From positions 1,635,286-1,699,285 of the forward strand of contig NZ_JAAAFX010000004.1 in NCBI RefSeq assembly GCF_019352895.1: a stretch of DNA of 64,000 nucleotides. Direction: 5' to 3'. The number at the start of each line of letters is the position of its first letter. Positions within the stretch are counted from its first letter, which is position 1. The notes below the pieces were generated by a model. The model saw only the letters and a program-made list of their open reading frames with translations, was not told where the DNA came from and searched no databases. Made by a program: the position numbers and the translations under genes. Shown here in pieces: positions 20,477-28,383 of this stretch. The stretch comes from Variovorax boronicumulans (lineage in GTDB: Bacteria > Pseudomonadota > Gammaproteobacteria > Burkholderiales > Burkholderiaceae_C).

Positions 20477-21315
20477 TCGAATGTCCCGGTGGGGCTCCTC
20501 AGGCCGGCGAGGCGGCTGCGCGTGGATTGTGCCGCAGGGGCCGGCGGCCGAAGGGCCCGCAGCATCTGCAATGCGGGCCAGCCTGCGCAGGCCGCGGCCA
20601 GATGCTTGAGGCTGTGGCCCGACACCAGTTGCCCGGTCGCCTGGTAGATCGCGTCATCGCCCAGCCCCAGCAGCTTGGCCACGCCGTAGCAGCAGATGAC
20701 CACGCCGAGCTTCAGGCCGAGCGCGCCCGGCACCGGCCGAAGCAGCGCCAGGCCGAGCACCAGCGCCATCCCGCCGAACTGCAGCACGGCCCAGGGCAGC
20801 ACGTTGCCGCGCAGATGGCAGGCTGCCAGCGCCAGCAACCCGGCCACCAGCATGCCGCAGGCCACCGGCCAGGCGACCCGGCGGCCGATGCGCTCGCTGA
20901 CCGCCAGCCCGACCATGCCGGCGAAGGCGACGGCCATGCCCAGGCGGTCGGCCGTCAGCCGCAGCGCATCGGGATGCAGGTGGTAGAAGGCCGAGCCGAA
21001 CGCGGTCAGGACCAGGCCCCCGAAGAAAAGCCCGGCACAGTGCCGCACCGCGGCCGTGCCGGCCGCCGCCCCGTCGAGGCGGCGCAGCCGGAGCAGCCCC
21101 CAGACGCCCAGCACCGCGAACGGCAGGTTGCTCAGCACGTCCATCGCATGGGGCAGGCCCCCCCAACCGCGGCCGTCGGCAAAGCCGGTGCCGGCCATCG
21201 GATCGGGCAGCGCGGGGCCCAGGCAGGCGGCGAGCACGCCGAGCAGCAGGGCGGCCAGAAGCTCGCGCTCGCGCGGGTCGAGCGTGGCCGGGAAACGGGG
21301 AGGCGTTCGGTTCAT
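20473..21315 (-). CDS. Alkaline-ceramidase-like (CREST) membrane hydrolase
   Basis: 280-aa polytopic membrane protein with the spaced motifs of the CREST superfamily: D-V-L-S62-N63-L-P-F, G-S108-A-F-Y-H112-L-H, T-A-D123-R-L and G-H234-S-L-K-H238-L. These provide the Ser/His/Asp/His-x3-His zinc-hydrolase set seen in alkaline ceramidases. Bacterial members usually have no proven substrate; an amide-linked lipid is the natural guess. First gene of the leftward lipid operon, divergent from the XRE regulator across ~100 bp. Confidence 0.8.
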   Translation of the reverse strand: MNRTPPRFPATLDPRERELLAALLLGVLAACLGPALPDPMAGTGFADGRGWGGLPHAMDVLSNLPFAVLGVWGLLRLRRLDGAAAGTAAVRHCAGLFFGGLVLTAFGSAFYHLHPDALRLTADRLGMAVAFAGMVGLAVSERIGRRVAWPVACGMLVAGLLALAACHLRGNVLPWAVLQFGGMALVLGLALLRPVPGALGLKLGVVICCYGVAKLLGLGDDAIYQATGQLVSGHSLKHLAAACAGWPALQMLRALRPPAPAAQSTRSRLAGLRSPTGTFE

Positions 21316-21387
21316 GGCGCGAATCTAGGCGCCAGCACCCATGCATTGGCATCGAAAATCGATACGGTCCGCCGGTCGCATCCGATC

Positions 21388-21406
21388 GGTATCGTCTTGC
21401 AATACC
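21388..21406. promoter_or_regulatory. Imperfect dyad upstream of the XRE gene (candidate operator)
   Basis: GGTATCG (21388-21394) and CAATACC (21400-21406) form a 6-of-7 inverted repeat with a 5-nt spacer, 10 bp before the ATG of the XRE regulator. A CGATAC at 21360-21365 repeats the half-site pattern. The position suits autoregulation and control of the divergent lipid operon; this is inference. Confidence 0.35.
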
Positions 21407-21416
21407 CTCCTCCCTC

Positions 21417-22151
21417 ATGAGCACCACTGTCGATCTGGTTCAGGCCCTGAAGAACGAACTCAAGAACGCCCGCATGACCTACGCCGACCTGGCCCGCGCG
21501 CTGGGCATGGCGGAGTCCAGCGTCAAGCGCATGCTGGCCAAGTCCGACATGCCGCTGAGCCGGGTCGATGCGATCTGCCGCGCGCTCAAGATGGACTTCG
21601 CCGAGCTCGCGCGCCGCGTGGCCGACGCCCAGCCGCTGCTGCGCGAGCTCACGCTCGAGCAGGAAAAGGCCGTGGTGCGCGACAAGAAGCTGATCCTGGT
21701 CGCGATCAGCGTGCTGAGCCAGTGGACGCTGGAGCAGATCGTCGGCGCCTACCGCCTGAGCGAAGCCGAGTGCATCACCTGCTTCGCCCAGCTCGACCGC
21801 ATCGGCATCATCGAACTGCGGCCGCTCAACCGCTACCGGCTCAAGCTGGCCAAGACCTTCCGCTGGCGCCCGCACGGGCCGGTGATGAACTTCTTCCGCG
21901 ACAACGTGGTGCTCGACTACTACAGCGGCGGCTTCGACGGCCCGGCCGAGGGCTTGCTGCTGGTGCACGGCTCGATCAGCCGGGCGCTGGCGCCGTCCTT
22001 CCTCGAACGGCTGCAACGCGTGGCGCAGGACTTCGCGCAGCAGCACCAGACCGACCAGAAACTCTCGCCCGACGACCGCGAGGGCTACACGCTGCTGCTG
22101 GGCATGCGGAACTGGGAATTCGAGGCCTTTACCCGGCTTCGCCGCAACTGA
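21417..22151 (+). CDS. XRE-type helix-turn-helix transcriptional regulator
   Basis: 244-aa protein. An N-terminal XRE/Cro helix-turn-helix spans about residues 19-60 (T-Y-A-D-L-A-R-A-L-G-M-A-E-S-S-V-K-R-M-L). The remaining ~180 residues form a conserved proteobacterial C-terminal region with R-P-H-G-P-V-M-N-F-F-R-D and no recognisable ligand domain. It is divergent from the ceramidase-like lipid operon, a likely target besides itself, and lies upstream of the glycine riboswitch unit, which has its own leader. Confidence 0.87.
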   Translation: MSTTVDLVQALKNELKNARMTYADLARALGMAESSVKRMLAKSDMPLSRVDAICRALKMDFAELARRVADAQPLLRELTLEQEKAVVRDKKLILVAISVLSQWTLEQIVGAYRLSEAECITCFAQLDRIGIIELRPLNRYRLKLAKTFRWRPHGPVMNFFRDNVVLDYYSGGFDGPAEGLLLVHGSISRALAPSFLERLQRVAQDFAQQHQTDQKLSPDDREGYTLLLGMRNWEFEAFTRLRRN

Positions 22152-22354
22152 ACAGAGGCTGTGGCGCCGATGCCGCATATTTCGGCGCATATCCGACGAA
22201 TATCGATTACACGTTTCTCTAGTTTGTCAAGACGGGTAAACTCCTATTTCTGCAGAAAAGAGGGCCTCCGGGCCCCACCGCAAGCGCAAACTCCCATGAA
22301 CGCCGAGGTGAACCGCCCTGCCGGTTCGACGACTGCCTCATTTCGATTCGCCGT
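22152..22354. other. Leader region between XRE gene and riboswitch
   Basis: No ORF of interest. It is unusually AT-rich for this window (GCATAT repeats near 22178-22196). A weak sigma-70-like pair is present on the plus strand: TTGTCA at 22224-22229 and TATTTC at 22245-22250, with only 15 bp between. This is the likely promoter zone for the riboswitch transcript, but the boxes are not strong enough to assign. Confidence 0.4.
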
Positions 22355-22448
22355 CTGAAGAGCCATCGCCTCCGTGCGATGCACCGAAGGAGCAAACCCG
22401 TTGCAAGGCGCAGCGGGTGAATCTCTCAGGTACCCAGGACAGAGGGAG
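22355..22448 (+). ncRNA. Glycine riboswitch (gcvT motif), single aptamer
   Basis: All conserved parts of one glycine aptamer are present: P1 strand CTGAAGAG (22355-22362) pairing with CTCTCAG (22423-22429); P2 hairpin CATCGC/GCGATG (22364-22369 with 22376-22381); the core CACCGAAGGAGCAA (22382-22395); a 9-bp P3 stem (22396-22404 with 22410-22418, one wobble); and the 3' segment GGACAGAGGG (22437-22446). No second aptamer is visible on either side. It lies 89 nt upstream of a DadA-like flavoenzyme, which it probably switches on when glycine is plentiful. Confidence 0.93.
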
Positions 22449-22537
22449 CGGCAACCTGAACCTCGGGCCCGGCCCGCACGCCCTATCTGCCGCGTGCGCC
22501 GGTCCGCCGTTTGTGCCTTCCCAAAAGGAATCGGACC

Positions 22538-23761
22538 ATGCGCGTGATTGTTCTGGGCGGCGGCCTGCTCGGCGTCGCTTCGGCTTACTACCTCCAGCAG
22601 CTGGGCCACGAGGTCACTGTGATCGACCGCCATGCGGCACCCGCGGCCAAGGCTCGCGGCATGGCGAGTGCGCCCGCCCGGCTGCCCCCTTCGGCGACGC
22701 CCGAACGCAGCCTGTGCAGCACGGCGATCGACGGGCTGCGGCGCCGGCTGCGCCGTGTGTCCGGCTACCTCACCGGCACGCGCCACCGGCCTGCCGCCCG
22801 GCTGGAGCACATGGTCCGCCTGGCCACCTACAGCCGCGAAACCGTGCATGAGCTGCGCCAGGAGGCCGGCGTGTCGCAGGACCTCCGAAGCGCCGGCTGG
22901 ATGCGCATCTACACCGACGCCAAGGCTTTCGAGTCCTTTTCGCACAACGTGCGCCGGCTGCAGGCGCTGGGCTGCTCGCTGCAGCTGCTGTCGCCCGAAG
23001 AGGCCCTCGGCATCGAACCCGCGCTCGGGCATCTGCGCGGCCAGATCGCCGGCGCCGCCTTCACGCCCGAGGACACCTCGCGCGACCCCGCGGCCTTCGC
23101 GGCCAGCCTGGCCTTCATGTGCCGCGCTGCCGGCGTGCGCTTCCTGATGAACCACTCGGTCGTCCGGCTGCATGCGCGCGACGGCCGGATCGATCACGTG
23201 GAACTCGCCAACGTCGACGGCGAGCGCAGCATGCTGCGCGCCGATGCCTACGTGCTGGCGCTGGGCACCGGCAGCGTGCCGCATGCGCAGGCGCTGGGCA
23301 TCGCCATGCCGCTGCGGCGGGTGCGCGAATACCGCATCGAGCTGCCGATCCAGAACGCGGCGCGCGCGCCGCAGGTGATGCTCAACGATCGCACGGAGCG
23401 CCTGCGCATCCACCGCATCGAAACGCCGCAGGGCGAGCGGCTGCGGGTGTGCTGCACCGTGCGCCTGGCCACCGATGCGCAGGACCTGCCCGACTCCACG
23501 CACTACGCCCGCATGCTGGCGCGGGTCGAGACGCTGCTGCCGGGCGTGGTCGACCCGACGCACGCGGAGTTCTCGAGCACGCTGCACGCGCGCAGCGCCA
23601 GCGGCATGCCGCTGATCGGCCGCACGCCGCTGCGCAACCTGTTCCTCAACACCGCGCCGGGGGCGCAGGGCTGGGTCAACGCCTGCGGCGCGGGCAAGTC
23701 GATCGCACGCATCGTGAGCGGGCTCTCGCCCGAGGTGGAATTCGCCTTCGCGAAGGGCTGA
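22538..23761 (+). CDS. FAD-dependent amino-acid oxidoreductase (divergent DadA-like)
   Basis: 407-aa flavoenzyme of the D-amino-acid dehydrogenase/glycine oxidase superfamily. Residues 1-30 give the Rossmann entry M-R-V-I-V-L-G-G-G-L-L-G-V-A-S-A with V-T-V-I-D-R after it; the C-terminus has the G-M-P-L-I-G-R-T and N-A-C-G-A-G-K signature. It differs from E. coli DadA where the flavin-contacting S-A-A-N-A-G and G-L-R-P-M-T-P-D-G stretches are replaced. The ATG at 22538 has AAAAGGA upstream. The glycine riboswitch in its leader suggests glycine, sarcosine or a D-amino acid as substrate (inference). Confidence 0.85.
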   Translation: MRVIVLGGGLLGVASAYYLQQLGHEVTVIDRHAAPAAKARGMASAPARLPPSATPERSLCSTAIDGLRRRLRRVSGYLTGTRHRPAARLEHMVRLATYSRETVHELRQEAGVSQDLRSAGWMRIYTDAKAFESFSHNVRRLQALGCSLQLLSPEEALGIEPALGHLRGQIAGAAFTPEDTSRDPAAFAASLAFMCRAAGVRFLMNHSVVRLHARDGRIDHVELANVDGERSMLRADAYVLALGTGSVPHAQALGIAMPLRRVREYRIELPIQNAARAPQVMLNDRTERLRIHRIETPQGERLRVCCTVRLATDAQDLPDSTHYARMLARVETLLPGVVDPTHAEFSSTLHARSASGMPLIGRTPLRNLFLNTAPGAQGWVNACGAGKSIARIVSGLSPEVEFAFAKG

Positions 23762-23785
23762 GCGCCCGACGCGCGCAGTCGCGCC

Positions 23786-25051
23786 TCAGTCCGTGACGAA
23801 CACCGTGAGCACGCCGGTGTAGCCGTACACATGGTGGCGCGCGATCTCGCCGGCCGCGAAGAAGCCGGTCAGCGGCACGTCGCCCAGCGCGTGGCGCACG
23901 ATCTGCATCTCGGCACCCGGCGCGCCGAAATGCGCACCGCCGCGCCCTGAACAGCTCACATACACCGCACCCGCGATGCGGCGCGCCGGATGCGGCGCGG
24001 CCTCGGCTTCACCCGCCGCCACGGCGCATGCCGTGGCCAGCGTCTGCTCCTCGGGCTCGAGCTCTTCGCGGATCTCGGCGCAGATGCGCATCAGGTCGGC
24101 ACGCGCGGCCTGGGGGCTGCGCCGGCAGAAGCTCATGCGCATACCGGCTTCGGCGGTGTCGGCGATCGCGATGCCGCGGCGCGTCGGGTCCAGGCCGATG
24201 ATGTGACGCACCAGCACGTCGGCCCCCAGATCGCCGGTGCGTCGGATGCCGTCGCTGCCCGCATCCGCGAGCCCAACCAGCGTGGCGCGCACCACCTCGA
24301 TCGCTTCCTGCGGCGCATCGAGCGAGATCTGCAGGTCGCTCAACAGCACGTCGAGCGCGGGCTCGCCGTCGAGGCGGAGCAGCAGGTTGCCGTCGACCTC
24401 GGTGATCTCGCGCTCGCGCGACACCGGCTGGCAGCCCTGCGTGACGCGCGACACCAGCCGCACGCCCTCGCCGAACACCACGCCCGACATCCCGCCCGAG
24501 AACACGCCGCGCGCCGCGCCGTGGCCCCGGATGTTGCCGTTGCCGCCCAGCGCGAACTGCAGCGCCCCGCGACGCCCGGACGACAGGCCGCCGAACAGGT
24601 AGCCGGTGTCGGTGCGCCCGGCCATCTCGCCGACCAGTTCGGCCAGTTCCGGCGTGCTCGGGTCGGCATGCACCAGCGCGGTGTGCGCCTCGAAGCCGCT
24701 CATCTCGGAACTGCCCAGCGGCGCCACGCCGGAGAACACGCGGTACTGGTCGCTGGGCAGCGCGCACAGCATCACGCTCAGGGCCGGCTCGTCGAAGTAT
24801 TCGGCGTTGTTGGCCGCGACGCCGAAGCCCACAGTGCCCGACCAGTCGGTGATCTCGGGCAGTTCGGCCCCGAGGTGGTCGAGGATGTCCTGCGCCTCGG
24901 CCGCATAGTGGTCGGTGATGTAGAGCAGGCCCAGCGTGGGCGCGGCGGCGTAGTCGGGCAAGGCCATCTGCGCGCGCAACTGCGCCAGCGCAAGGCCCGC
25001 CGCCATCCGCCATTGCGGATGGGTGGCGTGGCCGGTGGGAAAGAGCTTCAT
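23786..25051 (-). CDS. FIST-domain sensory protein
   Basis: 421-aa protein with the FIST_N (about 30-230) and FIST_C (about 245-390) domains, thought to sense small ligands such as amino acids in signalling systems. Typical phrases: G-L-L-Y-I-T-D-H-Y-A near the start, T-G-Y-L-F-G-G-L-S-S and the C-terminal Y-V-S-C-S-G-R-G. It has no output domain and no neighbouring kinase or cyclase, so its partner is elsewhere. It starts 42 bp after the PhaM stop. The leader carries a C/T-rich run. Confidence 0.88.
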   Translation of the reverse strand: MKLFPTGHATHPQWRMAAGLALAQLRAQMALPDYAAAPTLGLLYITDHYAAEAQDILDHLGAELPEITDWSGTVGFGVAANNAEYFDEPALSVMLCALPSDQYRVFSGVAPLGSSEMSGFEAHTALVHADPSTPELAELVGEMAGRTDTGYLFGGLSSGRRGALQFALGGNGNIRGHGAARGVFSGGMSGVVFGEGVRLVSRVTQGCQPVSREREITEVDGNLLLRLDGEPALDVLLSDLQISLDAPQEAIEVVRATLVGLADAGSDGIRRTGDLGADVLVRHIIGLDPTRRGIAIADTAEAGMRMSFCRRSPQAARADLMRICAEIREELEPEEQTLATACAVAAGEAEAAPHPARRIAGAVYVSCSGRGGAHFGAPGAEMQIVRHALGDVPLTGFFAAGEIARHHVYGYTGVLTVFVTD

Positions 25052-25093
25052 GCGCGCGGTCCGGGATCCTGGTGGAGAGAAAAGAAAAAGAGC

Positions 25094-25768
25094 TCAGCCG
25101 CGCGCGCGCCGGGGCGCGGCTGCGGCGGAAGGCTTGGCCGCGCTCTTGCGCGGGGCGGTCTTCCGGCTGGCGGTCTTGGCGGCGGTGCGCGCGGCGGGCT
25201 TTGCCGCGGACTTCTGCACGGGCATCGCGCCCGGCATCTTGGCGTGGGCCGCATCCTGCATCGCCGTGCTGGCGATCTGCTGGAACTGCTGGGTCAGCGC
25301 ATTCCACCACTGGAGAGGGTCGACCACCCCGGGCGCCGCGGCCGGTGCCGGCTTTGCGCCGTCGGCATCGGCGGACGACGCCAATGGCGCAGCAGCCGGT
25401 TCAGGCGCGGGCGCGGGTGCCGGCGCTTCGACCGGCTCCGCCGCCGGACGGGTGAACACCTTGGCCAGGTCTTCCATCTGCACGTTCATGCCGCGCAGCG
25501 TCGACAAGGTCATCTTCTGCACTTCGAGCGCCTGGATGGTGGCCTTCAACGCATGGCCGTTCTGCTCGAGCCAGTACTGCACCGTCTTGAGTTCCTGGAT
25601 GCGCTTTTCGAGCTCTTCGACGCTGAGCGTCGGCGCCACCCAACTCGACAGGCTGGGCATGCCGTGGGCAGCGCCGCCACCGGTGGCCGTGCCGCCGGCC
25701 AAGCCCTTGAGAAAATCGAAGCCGGGAACGAACTGACTGAAGGCAAAAGGGGAATTCGCGTCGCTCAT
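25094..25768 (-). CDS. phaM: PhaM-type polyhydroxyalkanoate granule regulatory protein
   Basis: 224-aa protein matching PhaM, which links PHB synthase and granules to the nucleoid. The N-terminus has F-V-P-G-F-D-F-L-K-G-L and the conserved W-V-A-P-T-L-S-V-E-E-L-E-K-R-I (around 43-60), followed by a helical segment. A Pro/Ala linker precedes D-P-L-Q-W-W-N-A-L-T-Q-Q-F, and the last ~45 residues are a Lys/Ala DNA-binding tail (A-A-K-T-A-S-R-K-T-A-P-R-K-S). It supports PHA storage by the organism, although no synthase is in the window. Confidence 0.88.
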   Translation of the reverse strand: MSDANSPFAFSQFVPGFDFLKGLAGGTATGGGAAHGMPSLSSWVAPTLSVEELEKRIQELKTVQYWLEQNGHALKATIQALEVQKMTLSTLRGMNVQMEDLAKVFTRPAAEPVEAPAPAPAPEPAAAPLASSADADGAKPAPAAAPGVVDPLQWWNALTQQFQQIASTAMQDAAHAKMPGAMPVQKSAAKPAARTAAKTASRKTAPRKSAAKPSAAAAPRRARG

Positions 25769-25851
25769 GGCTGTCTCCGGCAGTGGTGTGCGCCAGCTTA
25801 CTCCACGCCGCCGGCGTGGCGTGCCAGACGCCGCGCCGCCACGGCGGCAGG

Positions 25852-26346
25852 TCAGTGACGGTGCGCAGGCGCGGCGGCCCCGGTGGCGGCCCCCGGGGCC
25901 ACGCTGCGCACCGGCACGTTCAGCGCCAGCGAACTCTTGGCGCCCTTGGCATCCTCGAACTGCAGCGTGAGGGGCAGGGTCGCGTCCTTGACGATGGGTT
26001 GCTTCAGGTCCATCAGCATGAGGTGGTAGCCGCCCGGCTTGAGTTCGACCGTGCGATGCGCGGGCAGCTCGACGCTGGACACCCCGCGCATGCGCATGGT
26101 GTCGCCTTCCATCTTCATTTCATGGACCTCGGCCACCCCGGCGGCCGGCGTGCTGGCGCCGACCAGCTTGAGGCCTTCGTGGGCCGTGAGCTTCATGAAG
26201 GCGCCGGTGCCGCTCTGGCCGGGCACGGCGGCGCGGACCCAGGCGTCCTGCACGTCGACCGGCGCGGCGGTCTGAGCCCAGGCCGAAGCGCAGGCGGCAA
26301 AGGCCATGCAGGTCGCCGCGCGGCGAAAGGTGGTGGTGAAGGTCAT
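25852..26346 (-). CDS. PCu(A)C copper chaperone
   Basis: 164-aa exported protein with a Sec signal (cleaved near A-S-A-W-A-Q) and the PCu(A)C domain: V-Q-D-A-W-V-R-A, G-A-F-M-K-L-T, V-H-E-M-K-M-E-G-D-T-M-R-M-R and H-L-M-L-M-D-L-K. The His/Met set in H-E-M, M-R-M and H-L-M matches the H(M)x10Mx21HxM copper(I) site. Role: periplasmic copper delivery, usually to cytochrome oxidase. A His-containing C-terminus adds possible ligands. It lies downstream of DUF2946 and TraB on the same strand. Confidence 0.93.
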   Translation of the reverse strand: MTFTTTFRRAATCMAFAACASAWAQTAAPVDVQDAWVRAAVPGQSGTGAFMKLTAHEGLKLVGASTPAAGVAEVHEMKMEGDTMRMRGVSSVELPAHRTVELKPGGYHLMLMDLKQPIVKDATLPLTLQFEDAKGAKSSLALNVPVRSVAPGAATGAAAPAHRH

Positions 26347-26459
26347 GCAAAACTCCTCGAAGACAGAAAACGTCAGGGATCGAATGGGCGGCGCAGGCCT
26401 GCGGCCTGGTCCGTGTGGCGCGGCCGGCAGGTGCACGGCGCGGCCAGACAAGCTGGGGC

Positions 26460-26837
26460 TCAGGCGCGAAGCGGCGGGCCGCGGGCCGGCAGCGGCGCGG
26501 CGGCCAGCGCCACGCGCGTGGCCTCGAGCGATCGCACGAGGCGGCCGAGCGGCCGCACGGTCGGCCCCGGCCGCCCGGCCGCGGCCTGCGGCGGCGCGCC
26601 CCCCGGCAGGCACAGCGGGCAGTCGAGGTGGCCCGCGCCGATCTCCTGCACGCCGTCGGCCGTGTGAAGCACCATCTTCACCGCACCGACGCTGGAGCAG
26701 ACCAGCTCCAGCGCCTGCGACCGCACCAGCGGCGATGCCGCGGCCACCCCGAGCGACAGCACGAAACTCCACAGCACGAAGCGGCCGAGCAGGCTGAAAC
26801 GGCGGAGGCAGAGGACGTGGCGCAGGGCGGCAGGCAT
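26460..26837 (-). CDS. DUF2946 family protein
   Basis: 125-aa small membrane/exported protein. A hydrophobic N-terminal segment (about 15-35) is followed by V-C-S-S-V-G-A-V-K and the family hallmark H-L-D-C-P-L-C-L-P, then a Pro/Ala/Arg-rich tail. DUF2946 genes commonly accompany copper-handling and TonB-receptor genes; the PCu(A)C gene 113 bp downstream agrees. The start at 26837 is 11 bp after the TraB stop. Function unknown; the Cys pair could bind metal. Confidence 0.8.
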   Translation of the reverse strand: MPAALRHVLCLRRFSLLGRFVLWSFVLSLGVAAASPLVRSQALELVCSSVGAVKMVLHTADGVQEIGAGHLDCPLCLPGGAPPQAAAGRPGPTVRPLGRLVRSLEATRVALAAAPLPARGPPLRA

Positions 26838-26848
26838 GGGAGCGCCGA

Positions 26849-27853
26849 TTATGGCGCCGGCACCTGGCGCGTCACGCGGAAGCCCCGGGCCGCCAGCAGG
26901 GCCGGCAGGCCCTTGGGGCCGACCATGTGCAGCGCACCGACCGCCGCGAAAACGCGGTGCCCCTGGCCATGCACGCGCGCGATGCCGTCGGCCAGGCCGG
27001 GATTGCGGTCGTCCAGCAGGCGCTGCAGCGCACTTTCGTCGGCCGGCGTCTTCACGCAGTCGCACCATCGGCGGTAGTCGCTGAGCTTCTTCCAGTCGCT
27101 GGTCGCCCAGACGGCGGCGAGCTCGGCACCCATCGCGCGGGCCTGGCCGGACTCGAGCTCGTCGAGCGTCTCGTCGACCTGCGCGATCTCGTCGGCCTCG
27201 CTGTCACCCGTCAAGGCCCGCAGCTGCGTGCGCGCATCCTCGAGCGCGACGACCGGCTTGGCGTGGCTGCGCGCATGGAGCGCCAGAAATTGTTCGCTGC
27301 CCCACTCCGAGAACATCCCATCGTGGCGCACCGCGAGCCCTGCCAGGGTGGTGGCTTGCAGGATCGGCCGCAGGCGCCCCAGCGCATGGGCCGGCAGGCA
27401 GGCCAGCGCGATCTGCCGGTCGAGCCGGCGCTGGCGATCGGGCGTGAGGATGCGCGCCATGACAGCCGCGTCGAGCGGTTCGGTGAACACCGCCAGCGTG
27501 GCCGGGTCCGTCAGGTCGAGCTCCAGCGCGAGGATGTCGCTCTGACGCAGCGCGGCGCGCACCCGTGCGCCGGGCGACATCCAGGCCGGCTTGCCCACAT
27601 GCATGGTGCCGTAGAGCCAGGAGCTGCGGCCGTCCTTCTCGAGGCGCCACAGGAAGCCACGGTCCAGCGCCGGCCCGGAGGCCTTCTGCACCGCGTCCCC
27701 GGACGGCGTGACGGTGGGCACGCAGACGGCCGGCGCGTCGGCCGCCAGCGCCGCGCCCGCCATGCCGAAGGCCAGCACGGCCGCCGCCATGCGCCGGAAA
27801 AAGCGGCCCGGGCGCGGGCATCGAAACGACAGCCAATGGCGCTGCAGGCGCAT
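26849..27853 (-). CDS. TraB/GumN family protein
   Basis: 334-aa protein with an N-terminal signal or anchor (about 20-38, A-A-L-A-A-D cleavage) and the TraB/GumN fold marked by W-L-Y-G-T-M-H-V-G near the N-terminus and A-V-G-A-L-H-M-V-G-P near the C-terminus. The two GxxH motifs are thought to form a metalloprotease-like site (Tiki relatives). The cysteine-containing W-C-D-C and C-V-P-T segments are unassigned. First gene of the leftward TraB-DUF2946-PCu(A)C group, divergent from the VOC gene. Confidence 0.88.
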   Translation of the reverse strand: MRLQRHWLSFRCPRPGRFFRRMAAAVLAFGMAGAALAADAPAVCVPTVTPSGDAVQKASGPALDRGFLWRLEKDGRSSWLYGTMHVGKPAWMSPGARVRAALRQSDILALELDLTDPATLAVFTEPLDAAVMARILTPDRQRRLDRQIALACLPAHALGRLRPILQATTLAGLAVRHDGMFSEWGSEQFLALHARSHAKPVVALEDARTQLRALTGDSEADEIAQVDETLDELESGQARAMGAELAAVWATSDWKKLSDYRRWCDCVKTPADESALQRLLDDRNPGLADGIARVHGQGHRVFAAVGALHMVGPKGLPALLAARGFRVTRQVPAP

Positions 27854-27909
27854 GGTCTTCCCCGTAGACAGAAGTATGGATTTGGTTACAAGGCAGCTAT
27901 GCTGATCGC

Positions 27910-28323
27910 ATGCAGAGCATATTTCACCTCGCCATCCACGTTCGCGACCTCGACGGTGCGCGCCGCTTCTACGGCGACGTGCTCGGCTGCGCCGAAGGCC
28001 GCAGCACCGAGACCTGGGTCGACTTCGATTTCTTCGGCCACCAGCTCTCGCTGCACCTGGGCGAGCCCTTCGCCACCACGCGCACCGGGCGCGTCGGCGA
28101 CGCGATGGTGCCGATGCCGCACTTCGGCATCGTGCTCGAGTTGCCCGACTGGCGCGCGCTCGCCGAACGCCTCGAGGCCGCCGGCACCGACTTCGTGCTG
28201 AAGCCGCAGGTGCGCTTCGAAGGCCAACCCGGCGAACAATGGACCATGTTCTTCTGCGACCCCTTCGGCAACCCGATCGAGGTCAAGGGCTTCCGCTCCT
28301 TCGCCGCGCTCTACGACAAGTAG
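27910..28323 (+). CDS. VOC (glyoxalase-fold) family protein
   Basis: 137-aa protein with two beta-alpha-beta-beta-beta modules: F-H-L-A-I-H-V-R-D-L-D-G-A-R-R-F-Y at the start and F-F-C-D-P-F-G-N-P-I-E-V-K-G-F at the end. His in the first strand and Glu in the last are in place for metal binding. It resembles dioxygenase-like VOC members, but no substrate can be given. Probably monocistronic. Confidence 0.9.
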   Translation: MQSIFHLAIHVRDLDGARRFYGDVLGCAEGRSTETWVDFDFFGHQLSLHLGEPFATTRTGRVGDAMVPMPHFGIVLELPDWRALAERLEAAGTDFVLKPQVRFEGQPGEQWTMFFCDPFGNPIEVKGFRSFAALYDK

Positions 28324-28383
28324 CCGTGGCGCCCGAGACGACGATTCGCGACCTCGCCTCGCCGGCGCTGGAGAAATGAACCC

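Noticed and set aside
22250..22354. Possible first aptamer of a tandem glycine riboswitch
   Set aside because: No second copy of CTCTCAGG or GGACAGAGGG and no matching core upstream or downstream, so only one aptamer is supported.
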